From positions 1-64,000 of the forward strand of contig CAZMNN010000007.1 of NCBI GenBank assembly GCA_964567665.1: 64,000 bases of DNA, read 5' to 3'. Source of the stretch: UBA1731 sp964567665. Lineage in GTDB: Bacteria > Verrucomicrobiota > Kiritimatiellia > RFP12 > UBA1067. Both the position numbers and the translations under genes were made by a program. A model generated the notes under the pieces. The model did no database searches, was not told the origin of the DNA, and saw nothing but the letters and a program-made list of their open reading frames with translations. This document shows positions 16,577 through 25,353 of this stretch, in pieces. The number at the start of each line of letters is the position of its first letter. Positions within the stretch are counted from its first letter, which is position 1.

Positions 16577-16754
16577 TTATTTTACCACACTTTGAAGCAA
16601 TGCTTCCCATGCATCGAGAATTTTGTCCTTCGAGTAGAGATTCTCGCATCTCAGCCGTGCCGATTCACCAAGCGACCGGCGGCGAAACTGCGCACCGCCC
16701 GGTCTGCTCCGCGTCCTGTGGAAAGGCAGTCCTTGTAGACTGCCACCCTCACGG
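16577..16754 (-). pseudogene. C-terminal remnant of a glycosyltransferase
   Basis: In the gap between metK and the glycosidase gene, one minus-strand frame is open for about 58 codons and ends at a TAA at 16577. Its last part reads SLGESARLRCENLYS followed by DKILDAWEALLQ, which resembles the C-terminal helix of GT4-type glycosyltransferases (LGxxARxRxxxxYS...WExLL). There is no start codon and a TGA bounds it at the 5' end, where it overlaps the glycosidase stop. I read it as the tail of a decayed gene. The similarity is judged by eye only. Confidence 0.45.
16579..16587 (-). promoter_or_regulatory. Extended -10 promoter of the metK operon
   Basis: Minus-strand TGGTAAAAT about 45 bases upstream of the metK ATG, matching the local TGGTAnnAT consensus. 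It overlaps the stop codon of the glycosyltransferase relic. Confidence 0.45.
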
Positions 16755-18944
16755 CATCACCGCTGCTGCGTACGCAGCCTTCAACCCGTCAATGGACAGG
16801 TCACTTTCAAGATACGTCATGCCGGCAAGAGAAACGTCCCTGCATTTTCCGTCTGCGCCGAGCGCAATCTTCATCGTGCCAGATCCGGACATATGCCAGC
16901 ACGCCAGCACCGATTTCCCGTTCCGCTTGAACGCAAACGCCCTGGCATCCTTCGCGCCGGCTGGCGACGGGAGCATCTCGATTTCATGGAGTTCATACTC
17001 GCCGTTCCCGTTCAGGTAGAGATGATGCTCCTGCGTTTGCGACTTCAACGCCTCCTTCTGCGCTGGAGTAAGCCAGTTCTTTGCCCGCACGTCCTCCCAG
17101 CGGCGCATAACCTCCATCAGGTCGTCGATGCGCGGATGCTTGCGGTATGTCGGTTCATGCACCTGAAGCGTCGCCGGACAGTCCCACGCCGCAGCGCGGC
17201 TCGTCCCGAACTCCCACATGTCGGGCTGTGTGCCTACCGAAATCCTGCCGTCGCGCAACTTTGACTTCGGCTGACGAAGCCCCCACCAGCCAAAGTTCAA
17301 GCGGCTGAAGTTGCGGCGCATTATCGGCGCCTCGTGCTGCGGCCATTTGACGATCATCGGCTTGAACTCCTCCGGCTGGAATACGTCGAACGCATTGGCG
17401 CCGCCAAGGAAATGCCAGTCGAAATGAGCCTTTGCCGCACCTTCAGTGAAGAGCGGCGGCCTGTTCATCCTGGACACGACCTTGTACTGCGCATTCGGCA
17501 CGTGGATGCCATGTGGCGCGTTCACACCCTCTGACCCGTCAAAGTACATGAACTCGAAGCCGGCATTGTAGATGCGGGCGATCTTCTCCGCGATTTCATC
17601 CTGCAAAGTCGTGTTCTGGTCGATGTAGCAGCTTTCCGCACCGAACTCGCAGACATCAAGAAGTCCGCCTATCGTTCCCTTGGCGTGAGGCGTCACATTC
17701 GTCTTCTTGTCGCCTCGCTTTACGCCGGTAAAACGGTACGGACGCTCGGCCACAAACCCTTCGTACGAAAGCAGTTCGCCGCTAAACTTAAGAATCCTCG
17801 TGCCATCGGCCAGCGGACACGCCGACGGATCCTCCTCCACGTACACATCACCATTGGAGGTATCAAGCCCCCGTGAAAGCGTAAACCGGCGCACTATGTT
17901 GAGCCGATGATCTGCAACGGGGGTTACATATGACGACTTGAAGCCGATGAACGTCTGAAGCACATGCAGACCGGGAGTGATGCCGGCGGCCTTTATCTTG
18001 TCCAGCATCTCTGTGAGCGACGCAATGCCGTTCACGTAATCGTCGAGAAGCTCATATCCACCGATGCCGGCGTAGCCACCGTCGTTGTCCGCCCCCTTGA
18101 CGATGCACGGATAGTACAGAAGCATCATCTTGAATCCGCCCTGCTTCGCGAGCGCAATGTTCTCATCAACAGTCTTAGGCGTCACGAACGAAGACCAGTA
18201 GATGGAGGCATTAAGCTTAGGCGACTGGCGGCTTTTCACACCGTTCGGCAGACCGCAGCCATCCTCCATCTCCGAAAGGCTGTTCAAGAAAGCATCTGTG
18301 CGGGCGGACACAATCGCCGCCTTCGCCCCGACAAGCTTGAGGTCGCGGCAGACATCCGCAGTGAAGAGATGGAAACCGTTGCGGCGCACTCCATTGATCA
18401 CGGTCATCGGCTCGGCGGCGACAACCGCCGTGGCGGCGTCATCATCCCACATCACGTTGAGCCAGTCTCCAAAATTAGCGCGATCCTTCACCGGCAGCTG
18501 CACAAGACGAAAGCTTTTCACCGGCGGAGTCTTCATGTTCAGCGACCCGTAATCGGACGGCTCCACCACAAATCCGGCCAGTTCGAAAAGAATGTAGCCA
18601 GATGCCTCCTTCACCCTCACACGCGCTTCATATGGAGCCGTCTCGAAACCGACAACAAGGATATCCCCTTCGCGACTGACGCGATTCGCTGGATATGTCG
18701 TCTCGGTGTTCGGATAGGTTAGCTTGATCTCGTTATTGAACGGACGATCCTGCGTCACCGAAAAGAGCGGCAACCGCTCGGTTGAATCAACGCACTCGAC
18801 GCCTGACGGCTTGACTACAAGCGACTTCACAACGGCGTCATCGCCGAGGGTAAGCCTCATGTGCGCATTTTCAAGAACCACATCTCCGCAGGAAGCAAAT
18901 GCCCCCATTGCACACAGTGCCGCAAAAATCGTCTTTTTCATCAT
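16749..18944 (-). CDS. Secreted glycoside hydrolase-like protein (alpha-galactosidase-type layout)
   Basis: A 731-residue protein with a signal peptide (1-18), an N-terminal beta-super-sandwich (about 20-250), a TIM-barrel-like centre (SIYWSSFVTPKTVDENIALA near 262, then GITPGLHVLQTF and FEFMYFDGSEG near 485) and a small C-terminal beta domain. The layout resembles GH-D/GH36-type enzymes, where an aspartate on such a strand acts as nucleophile, but I could not match the family firmly and the substrate is unknown. It starts only 18 bases after a rho-independent-type hairpin following rpsG, leaving no obvious room for its own promoter. GAGGTAAA precedes the ATG pair at 18944/18941. Confidence 0.55.
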   Translation of the reverse strand: MMKKTIFAALCAMGAFASCGDVVLENAHMRLTLGDDAVVKSLVVKPSGVECVDSTERLPLFSVTQDRPFNNEIKLTYPNTETTYPANRVSREGDILVVGFETAPYEARVRVKEASGYILFELAGFVVEPSDYGSLNMKTPPVKSFRLVQLPVKDRANFGDWLNVMWDDDAATAVVAAEPMTVINGVRRNGFHLFTADVCRDLKLVGAKAAIVSARTDAFLNSLSEMEDGCGLPNGVKSRQSPKLNASIYWSSFVTPKTVDENIALAKQGGFKMMLLYYPCIVKGADNDGGYAGIGGYELLDDYVNGIASLTEMLDKIKAAGITPGLHVLQTFIGFKSSYVTPVADHRLNIVRRFTLSRGLDTSNGDVYVEEDPSACPLADGTRILKFSGELLSYEGFVAERPYRFTGVKRGDKKTNVTPHAKGTIGGLLDVCEFGAESCYIDQNTTLQDEIAEKIARIYNAGFEFMYFDGSEGVNAPHGIHVPNAQYKVVSRMNRPPLFTEGAAKAHFDWHFLGGANAFDVFQPEEFKPMIVKWPQHEAPIMRRNFSRLNFGWWGLRQPKSKLRDGRISVGTQPDMWEFGTSRAAAWDCPATLQVHEPTYRKHPRIDDLMEVMRRWEDVRAKNWLTPAQKEALKSQTQEHHLYLNGNGEYELHEIEMLPSPAGAKDARAFAFKRNGKSVLACWHMSGSGTMKIALGADGKCRDVSLAGMTYLESDLSIDGLKAAYAAAVMP

Positions 18945-18961
18945 TTTACCTCATATTGAAC

Positions 18962-18985
18962 AAAAACCTCCGCCAAAGGCGGAGG
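18962..18985 (-). terminator. Rho-independent terminator after rpsG, directly upstream of the glycosidase gene
   Basis: Minus strand: an 8-bp stem CCTCCGCC/GGCGGAGG (18978-18985 with 18967-18974), a three-base loop, then TTTTTG. It begins 30 bases after the rpsG stop and ends 18 bases before the next start codon, so it may terminate or attenuate. Confidence 0.85.
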
Positions 18986-19014
18986 TCTGTTTTCCGAATC
19001 TCATTTCACGCACA

Positions 19015-19524
19015 TCACCATGCGTAATGCGCAAATGCCTTGTTGGCCGCAGCCATCTTGTGAACGTCATCACGCTTCTTGATGACGTTACCCTGACCCT
19101 GAAACGCATCGATGACTTCGGTGGCCACAGCGGCGGGCATTCCCATGCCATGACGACCGGATGCGTAGGTGACAGTCCAACGGAGCGCGAGCGAAAGCTG
19201 ACGGTTCGCGGCGATCGGTACAGGCACCGGGTAGGTCGTACCGCCAACGCGACGGGTCTTCACCTCGACCTGCGGCTTCATCTGGTCGATTGCGACCGTA
19301 AGAACCTCAAGCGGCTCGGTGAACTTCTTCTCTTCCTTGACAAACTTGTCCGGCGTCTTCTCGATTGCTTCCTTGATTTTGTCGATCGCACCGTAGACAA
19401 TCTTTTCAGCCGTCGTCTTCTTGCCGTCCTTCATGATGACGCGAATCATGTGGGCGACCAGCTCCGAGTTGTACTTCGGATCGAGCGTTACGCGCTTTTC
19501 AATCTTTTTGGATCTGCGTGACAT
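19015..19524 (-). CDS. rpsG: 30S ribosomal protein S7
   Basis: A 169-residue S7, the primary 16S rRNA binder that nucleates assembly of the 30S head. The N-terminal RRSKKIEKR, then DPKYNSELVAHMIRVIMKDGKK, the middle PQVEVKTRRVGGTTYPVPVP and the RWTVTYASGR segment are characteristic. It is somewhat longer than E. coli S7, with an insertion after KTPDKFVKEEKK near residue 65. It follows rpsL by three bases. No fusA or tuf follows; a strong terminator ends the unit instead. Confidence 0.97.
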   Translation of the reverse strand: MSRRSKKIEKRVTLDPKYNSELVAHMIRVIMKDGKKTTAEKIVYGAIDKIKEAIEKTPDKFVKEEKKFTEPLEVLTVAIDQMKPQVEVKTRRVGGTTYPVPVPIAANRQLSLALRWTVTYASGRHGMGMPAAVATEVIDAFQGQGNVIKKRDDVHKMAAANKAFAHYAW

Positions 19525-19527
19525 GGC

Positions 19528-19914
19528 TTACTTTCCTTCTTCCTTCTTCTGGCGCTTCATACCGTACTTGGAGCGGCTGCGGTTGCGGCCGTTCACGCCG
19601 AGGGAGTCGAGCTTGCCGCGAATGATGTGGTAACGCACACCAGGCAAGTCCTTCACACGACCGCCACGCACGAGAACAACGGAGTGTTCCTGAAGGTTGT
19701 GACCCTCGCCGGGGATGTATGCCGTCACTTCAGTGCCGGTGGTGAGACGCACACGGGCCACCTTGCGGAGTGCGGAGTTAGGCTTCTTGGGGGTCATCGT
19801 CTTCACGACGAGACACACTCCACGGCGCTGCGGGCATTCCTTCAGCGCAGGAGACTTTGAATGCTTTGCAAGCGGCTGTCTTCCCTTGCGAATCAACTGG
19901 TTGATTGTCGGCAT
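19528..19914 (-). CDS. rpsL: 30S ribosomal protein S12
   Basis: A 128-residue S12, part of the decoding centre. It contains PTINQLIRKGR at the start, the TPKKPNSALRKVARVRL loop and PGVRYHIIRGKLDSLGV. The lysines at the usual streptomycin-resistance sites are the wild-type ones, so nothing suggests selected resistance. It is the first gene of a two-gene unit with rpsG. The promoter lies at 19953-19981, and AAAGGA precedes the ATG. Confidence 0.97.
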   Translation of the reverse strand: MPTINQLIRKGRQPLAKHSKSPALKECPQRRGVCLVVKTMTPKKPNSALRKVARVRLTTGTEVTAYIPGEGHNLQEHSVVLVRGGRVKDLPGVRYHIIRGKLDSLGVNGRNRSRSKYGMKRQKKEEGK

Positions 19915-19952
19915 TTAACTCTATTTCCTTTGGGTTCGAAAAACGGGTGCGT

Positions 19953-19981
19953 AATATATCAAAAAATCCAATTCCGCGCAA
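19953..19981 (-). promoter_or_regulatory. Promoter of rpsL-rpsG
   Basis: Minus strand: TTGCGC (19976-19981), 17-base spacer, TATATT (19953-19958) with a TGA extension; six T precede the TGA. About 38 bases upstream of the rpsL start. Confidence 0.55.
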
Positions 19982-20078
19982 GTGGACTTTTCGGAATCGC
20001 AATTCACGAAAATGCGCCGTGCAGTTTCGGGCTTCAAGACTGCAAACAGCAGGTAAATGGCGGCAAACAGCGACCAAA

Positions 20079-20780
20079 CTACGGTAAAACCGCCGACACA
20101 GCCGCATCGATGCGTTCCGGCACGAATATCGGCAGTGCGTGTTCGCCGCCGTCGATGATGGTCGATTTCGCACATGGAAATATCCGTTTGAGATATTCCG
20201 CATTGGAGCTGCGCACGATTCCGTCAGAAGCACTCTGGAATATGTGTACGGGAAATGCGCATCCGGCACGTGACTTCAACTCCAGCTCTCTGCGCAGATC
20301 CGTCTCCCGCAGATACCTGAGGCCGCGTTCAAGATTTTCGGGAGAATCGGTCATGTATGGATTCGGCTTCCCTTCGGGGATTCCGAAGAACCCCTGCCCA
20401 TGGGTCAGTTCCAGTCCGCGACGCAGAACCTCCAGTCTGCGGGGCGACATCCCCTTCCATCCCGTGACTGCATCCTCCATCATGCGCGGTGTCGCAGCGA
20501 CAAGCACCAGCCCTGCTATCTGGTCTGGATACCGGCAGAACAGGCGAAGCGCGGAACTGCCGCCCATCGACCATCCCACAACGACAAAGCGTCCGCCTTC
20601 TTCAAAATGGCGTTCCGGGATGCCGTCAAGCTGCTCCACATACGAGTGCAGCGACGGGAGATGCCCGTCAGGAGCCGGCTTGCGCATGAACCCGCACAGG
20701 TTCCAGGCGTCTGGACTTGCCGCCCATCCGTTCAGGACCATTATGCCAAGCCTGTCATCCGCCATGTTCTGCCGCATCAT
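20079..20780 (-). CDS. Alpha/beta hydrolase, BioH-like
   Basis: A 233-residue alpha/beta hydrolase. The nucleophile elbow is VVGWSMGGSSAL near residue 70, the aspartate is probably in FQSASDGIV near 195 and the histidine in DGGEHALP near 217. Size and the GWSMGG elbow resemble BioH, which releases pimeloyl-ACP from its methyl ester in biotin synthesis, but no other biotin gene is nearby, so another ester substrate is possible. The first ATG forms an ATGA overlap with the nadB stop, implying coupling with NAD synthesis only at the expression level. Confidence 0.75.
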   Translation of the reverse strand: MMRQNMADDRLGIMVLNGWAASPDAWNLCGFMRKPAPDGHLPSLHSYVEQLDGIPERHFEEGGRFVVVGWSMGGSSALRLFCRYPDQIAGLVLVAATPRMMEDAVTGWKGMSPRRLEVLRRGLELTHGQGFFGIPEGKPNPYMTDSPENLERGLRYLRETDLRRELELKSRAGCAFPVHIFQSASDGIVRSSNAEYLKRIFPCAKSTIIDGGEHALPIFVPERIDAAVSAVLP

Positions 20781-22372
20781 CCGCGGTAGCCCGGAATGAC
20801 GGTGGAATGTATCTTCTCTGAAAGCTCAGGATAGTCGAGCGTGTAGTGCAGACCGCGTGATTCCTTGCGCTTCTGGGCGCTCTTCACGATCAACTCGGCG
20901 CACACCGCGAGATTGCGCAGCTCAAGGGTGTCTGGCGTCACAAGATAGCGGAAGTAGTAGTCGCGTATCTCCCTGCGAAGCGTCCTTATCCGGCGCAGCG
21001 CACGCGCAAGACGCTTGTCTGTCCGCACAATTCCGACGTAGTCCCACATGAGACGGCGAATCTCGTCCCACATATGCGCAACAAGCACTGCTTCATCAGG
21101 AGCGACGGCCTTGCCCGTCTTCCATGCCGGTATCTGCATCTTCCGCTCAAGCTTGACGGGATGCAGCATCAGACGCTTCGCCGTCAGCCTGGCGCACACA
21201 AGCGCTTCCATCAGCGAATTGGACGCAAGGCGGTTTGCGCCGTGCAGTCCGGTGCAGGCACATTCGCCGACCGCCGAAAGCCCTTTTATCGACGTCCGTC
21301 CGTCCACAGTCGCCTGTATGCCGCCACAGCAGTAGTGCGCCGCCGGAACGATCGGGACAAGGTCTTTCGCCATGTCGATCCCGAATGAAAGGCACTTGCG
21401 GTAGATGTTCGGAAAGCGATGCTTGAGATACGTCTTGCCCTTGTCGCGTATGTCGAGGAACATGCACGGTGCGCCTGTGCGCTTCATCTCGGAGTCGATG
21501 GAACGCGCAACAATGTCCCGTGGAGCCAGCGACCCCCTCTTGTCGTACTTGTCCATGAACGGACGCCCCTTGCCGTCCACAAGAACCGCGCCCTCTCCGC
21601 GCACCGCTTCAGAAATCAGGAACCTCTTTGCGTTCGGATGGTACAGGCACGTCGGATGGAACTGGATGAACTCCATGTTCTCTATTTTCGCACCGGCGCG
21701 CCATGCAAGGGCGATTCCGTCGCCGGTCGCGGTGTCGGGGTTGCACGTGTAGAGATAGACCTTTCCGCATCCGCCTGTGGCCAAGATCGTGTTCGGCGAA
21801 CGGATTGCGTATATTTCATGCGTGACCGAATCGAGAACGTACGCCCCGACGCACTGGTGCGTGGATTTCTTGAGACCAAGCTGCCGGGTTGTTGTGATGA
21901 GGTCGATTACGGTTGTGTTCTCAAGGATCGTGATCTCCGGATGCCTGAGAACCGTGGCGATCATCGCCGCCTCGCACTTTTCTCCCGTGATGTCGCCAGC
22001 GTGGAATATCCGCCTTGCGCTGTGCCCGCCTTCACGCGTCAGATCCCACGATCCGTCTGCGTTCTTGTTGAACTTGACGCCGCACTTCACGAGATCGGCG
22101 ATTCCCTTGGGGGCCTCCGCCACGATTCTCGCGACAACACGCTCTGTGCACAGCCCCGCACCGGCGATCTGGGTGTCCTTCAGGTGCGCCTTGAACGAAT
22201 CGCCGGGGGCGGCCACACAGCATATGCCGCCCTGGGCGAAGTTGGTGTTGCAGTCGTTGAGGTGGCGTTTTGTCGCCACGACGACCCTTCCGTACGGTGC
22301 AAGGTGAAGGGCGGTCATAAGCCCGCCCATGCCGGAACCGACAACAAAATAATCGCAATCTACGATGCGCAT
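20777..22372 (-). CDS. nadB: L-aspartate oxidase
   Basis: A 531-residue flavoprotein of the succinate dehydrogenase/fumarate reductase flavoprotein family that oxidises aspartate to iminoaspartate for NAD synthesis. It shows the FAD-binding GSGMGGLMTALHLAPYG near residue 12, FAQGGICCV near 45, HSARRIFHAGDITG near 117, FIQFHPTCLYHP near 220 and TGLHGANRLASNSLMEALV near 375. With iminoaspartate as product, nadA would be expected but is not in the window. The -10 TATAAT lies eight bases before the ATG and there is no Shine-Dalgarno sequence, suggesting a leaderless mRNA. Confidence 0.94.
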   Translation of the reverse strand: MRIVDCDYFVVGSGMGGLMTALHLAPYGRVVVATKRHLNDCNTNFAQGGICCVAAPGDSFKAHLKDTQIAGAGLCTERVVARIVAEAPKGIADLVKCGVKFNKNADGSWDLTREGGHSARRIFHAGDITGEKCEAAMIATVLRHPEITILENTTVIDLITTTRQLGLKKSTHQCVGAYVLDSVTHEIYAIRSPNTILATGGCGKVYLYTCNPDTATGDGIALAWRAGAKIENMEFIQFHPTCLYHPNAKRFLISEAVRGEGAVLVDGKGRPFMDKYDKRGSLAPRDIVARSIDSEMKRTGAPCMFLDIRDKGKTYLKHRFPNIYRKCLSFGIDMAKDLVPIVPAAHYCCGGIQATVDGRTSIKGLSAVGECACTGLHGANRLASNSLMEALVCARLTAKRLMLHPVKLERKMQIPAWKTGKAVAPDEAVLVAHMWDEIRRLMWDYVGIVRTDKRLARALRRIRTLRREIRDYYFRYLVTPDTLELRNLAVCAELIVKSAQKRKESRGLHYTLDYPELSEKIHSTVIPGYRG

Positions 22373-22380
22373 GGCCGTGT

Positions 22381-22409
22381 ATTATATCAAACGGCACTTC
22401 GATTTCCAA
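22381..22409 (-). promoter_or_regulatory. Promoter of nadB, predicted leaderless
   Basis: Minus strand: TTGGAA (22404-22409), 17-base spacer, TGATATAAT (TATAAT at 22381-22386). Only eight bases lie between the -10 and the nadB ATG. Confidence 0.7.
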
Positions 22410-22450
22410 CGGAGCATGAACGCGGAGGCGTCGGGGAAAAGCCAGTCCGC

Positions 22451-25273
22451 CTACGGACGCAATTTGCCGATGTGCGTCTCGTGCGCGGAGAGATTCAGCT
22501 TTTCCGTCTTGAAGCCCGGCACGGCGACCTCGACCTCAACGGGGGCGTTTGCCGTGTTGACGGCGACGAACGTCGTATCCCCTTCCACCGTTTTCGCCCA
22601 CCAGCACACCGGCGCATCGGATGCACCGACCCGTCCGGTCAGCACAGTTCCCTCGGCGTCTATCACCGGACGCAGATCGCGCAGCTCCTTGAGGACGCGC
22701 TTGAGATCCGCCCATCCACGCGGTGTCTGCGCAACGGTGAAGTATTCGCGTGTCGCCGGTGCGTACCACCACCAGAAGACGCCGTTGCATCTCTCCGGAA
22801 GCGCCAGCATGGCACACGCCCGCAGATAGCTGTAGTCCTTGGAATACTTGTCCGGATCGGGCGTGATTCCCTTGCGCCACTGTCTGCCGAGTTCGGAGTC
22901 GTTGCTGTTCACAAGCAGCGTGATCGGAGATTCCCAGCGTCCCTTCAGGTATCCACGATGCTCGTCAAGCATCCGCACCACGCCCGCTGGATCGCCATAC
23001 GCCTGCGTCCAGTGGGTGTCCCACGAACGGCGATAATCGGACATCGCATTGCCCCAGGTAGTCACCACTACGGCATGGTGCGGGTCGAGTGCGCGGATGA
23101 GTTCAGCGTACGCCACGAGCAGATCCGGCGACACGAACTGATGTGCATGCTCAGGCTCGTCTATGAGATACCAGCAGAACAGGCCTGGATGCGAAGCCAA
23201 GGCGGCGACGCGCTGCGCAAGCGACGCAAAATCACCGGCGACAAGCGTCTTCCTGTCGAAACCTATGAACGCCCGCAGTCCGTCCGTGCGCCAGCAGGCG
23301 TCAAGATACGCCGCACACGCCGCATTGTCAGAACTGCCCTCCCAGCGGTACGAATGTACCACGTCGAAACCTGCCGCACGGACTGTCGGCATCTCCTTCT
23401 CCGCCACTTCGTATATTCCGAGCGGGAAAAATGGTCTGCCTGCCACCGTGAACCTGCCCTTCGCATCTATCTTCGTGCCGTTCGCCGGCTTTGCGGCGTT
23501 CAGAAGCCAGATGCTGCGCACTGAGCTGTTGCCGGACGCATCTACGGCTGTGACGTCCGCCTTGGTCAGCCCTTGCGGCCATCCGGACTGCGGTGCGGCG
23601 AACGAATAGACATGCACCCCGTCCGCCCCGGACGTCCTGCACTCGCCCTTCACGCCAAGGAACGTGAGCGACGGTCTCTGCGCCCCTGCATCCTTCACAC
23701 GGACGGTGAACGGCTCATCCGCAGACGTCACACGCGCACCGGAGGAAAGCACCTGCGGCGGCAGAGTGTCGCGATCCTTCGGGACTGCAACGGTGAAGCT
23801 GTACGGAATGTCGTCAGAGACACCGTTGACGCCTATGCGCCAGAACCAGCGTCCCTCATCCAAAGGCTCCTCCAGCCGAAACTCCGTCAGTCCGCCGGTC
23901 TCGCAGACCTTCACCTGCCCTTTGGGGAAACTTTCGTCACGCGAAAGCTCCAGCTGGTAGCGACGGACGCCGCGCCACATCCGCCATGCAAAATGCGGCG
24001 TGTTCGATTCGAGCCGACTGCCATCCGCCGGCTCAACCTTGTCGTACGATACTATGCGACGCTCGAAAACAACATCGTCGAACCAGGCTCGTCCCGTCCC
24101 GCGCAACGTCATGAACACAGTCGCAAACCCTGCATCCGCAGGCGCAGCCACCCAGCAGGTGCGTTCGCGCTTCCAGTCGGACGTTCCGTAGCGTCCCGTG
24201 GCATACGCGCCGGAAGACAACCACTTGCCGGACTTGTCGCACCATTCCACGATTACACCGGCTCCGACCGGCTCCTTCTTCCCGACCTTCACATCCTTCA
24301 CGTCCTCCGTCTTAATGAATGCACCGGCGCGATACTGAGCGCCGCCGATTACCGGAATGCGCCGCGTCACGTAAACGCCATCGCCTTTCGCCCCAGTGAC
24401 GGACAGGCACATCGAACGCAATCCGGTGTGCGCGACAGAACCGTCATAATGCGCGTTGTCCGGACAGCTCCATCCGCCGTCATCCTCGAATCCGGGGTTG
24501 TCGAACGGCACAGCCAGCTTCGTATCTGCGGGACGCGCAAAGCGACGCGCCCTGCGCTCCAGCATTGCAGCATCGAAGCCGTCATCGACCGACAGCTCGT
24601 GAACGAATGTCTGACGCATCGGCACATCAACCTTCCTGCAAAGAACGTGCCGCAGACTCCCCTTGCCGTCCTTGCGCTGATCCTGAAAAACGAACGCATC
24701 CGACGTCGATTCAGGCATCGTCCGCAATTCATAGGCTGCATCCGGGAGGTCAAACCGCACACACCGCGCCCATCGCGCAGGGAACGCCTCGTCCTCATAC
24801 ACGGACAGCGCCTGGCCGTCAAGCCGCACAAACGGAACTCCTGCCGTCCCCGTCGAATACGTCTGTACAGGGAACGCAAACTCGTATTCGAACGGTCCGG
24901 CCGCCTTCCGGAAGTCGGTATCCAACGTGACGCGGGCGGATCTTGCGGAACACTCAACCTTCAGCTCCAAAGCCGCATACCCGTTGGTGCGCGACAGGAT
25001 GACAACATTCTCGCCGGTGCGTTTGATTGAAGACACGCTTCCATCCATGCACGAAACGCGGTAGCCGGGCTGCCAATATCCAGACGATATCCGGGCAAGC
25101 GTCTTTCCGCGATAGGACAAAGAGCATCCCCCCGACCAGCCCGTCACCTTCCAGTCGCCGAGCGCAACAGTCTCCGCCGCGCCCGCCACAAGCCCCACGG
25201 CCATGCACACGGCAAAAGCGATTCCGCGAATGCACCCGCCAAATCCGCCACGTATCACGTTCTCCATTCTCAT
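22451..25273 (-). CDS. Large secreted glycoside hydrolase-like protein
   Basis: A 940-residue protein starting at 25273 behind CAGGAGAC. Order of parts: signal peptide to residue about 33; a beta-sandwich (40-240); a CBM-like jelly roll starting DNPGFEDDGGWSCPDNA and ending GRAWFDDVVFE (260-400); an Ig-like segment (KVEPADGSRLESNTPHFAWR onward); then a TIM barrel opening with KGRFTVAGRPFFPLGIYEV near 605. The barrel has FCWYLIDEPEHAH, in which the glutamate is the likely acid. It is a paralogue of the 7464-9458 protein, with extra N-terminal domains. Substrate unknown; a secreted glycan hydrolase is the best reading. Confidence 0.65.
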   Translation of the reverse strand: MRMENVIRGGFGGCIRGIAFAVCMAVGLVAGAAETVALGDWKVTGWSGGCSLSYRGKTLARISSGYWQPGYRVSCMDGSVSSIKRTGENVVILSRTNGYAALELKVECSARSARVTLDTDFRKAAGPFEYEFAFPVQTYSTGTAGVPFVRLDGQALSVYEDEAFPARWARCVRFDLPDAAYELRTMPESTSDAFVFQDQRKDGKGSLRHVLCRKVDVPMRQTFVHELSVDDGFDAAMLERRARRFARPADTKLAVPFDNPGFEDDGGWSCPDNAHYDGSVAHTGLRSMCLSVTGAKGDGVYVTRRIPVIGGAQYRAGAFIKTEDVKDVKVGKKEPVGAGVIVEWCDKSGKWLSSGAYATGRYGTSDWKRERTCWVAAPADAGFATVFMTLRGTGRAWFDDVVFERRIVSYDKVEPADGSRLESNTPHFAWRMWRGVRRYQLELSRDESFPKGQVKVCETGGLTEFRLEEPLDEGRWFWRIGVNGVSDDIPYSFTVAVPKDRDTLPPQVLSSGARVTSADEPFTVRVKDAGAQRPSLTFLGVKGECRTSGADGVHVYSFAAPQSGWPQGLTKADVTAVDASGNSSVRSIWLLNAAKPANGTKIDAKGRFTVAGRPFFPLGIYEVAEKEMPTVRAAGFDVVHSYRWEGSSDNAACAAYLDACWRTDGLRAFIGFDRKTLVAGDFASLAQRVAALASHPGLFCWYLIDEPEHAHQFVSPDLLVAYAELIRALDPHHAVVVTTWGNAMSDYRRSWDTHWTQAYGDPAGVVRMLDEHRGYLKGRWESPITLLVNSNDSELGRQWRKGITPDPDKYSKDYSYLRACAMLALPERCNGVFWWWYAPATREYFTVAQTPRGWADLKRVLKELRDLRPVIDAEGTVLTGRVGASDAPVCWWAKTVEGDTTFVAVNTANAPVEVEVAVPGFKTEKLNLSAHETHIGKLRP

Positions 25274-25317
25274 CTTGTCTCCTGCGTCTGCTTAAGGTTT
25301 CTTGACAACGGATGCAA

Positions 25318-25346
25318 CTATATCAAATCTACGCCGAACCGGACAC
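25318..25346 (-). promoter_or_regulatory. Possible promoter of the 22451-25273 gene
   Basis: Minus-strand TGATATAGT (TATAGT at 25318-25323) with a weak -35 (TGTCCG) 17 bases upstream, in the 80-base gap after the 1339-residue passenger gene. Read-through from that gene is an alternative. Confidence 0.4.
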
Positions 25347-25353
25347 AGCGAAG

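Noticed and set aside
16534..16600. Possible SAM riboswitch upstream of metK
   Set aside because: The leader is about 40 bases with no stem structure or conserved SAM-riboswitch core.
19921..20175. Minus-strand frame between the BioH-like gene and rpsL with a hydrophobic stretch
   Set aside because: It overlaps the end of the hydrolase gene and the rpsL promoter, and has no ribosome site; probably chance.
21419..23524. Plus-strand open frame of 701 codons opposite nadB and a glycosidase
   Set aside because: Crosses the boundary between two real minus-strand genes and has no motif; a GC-rich antisense shadow.
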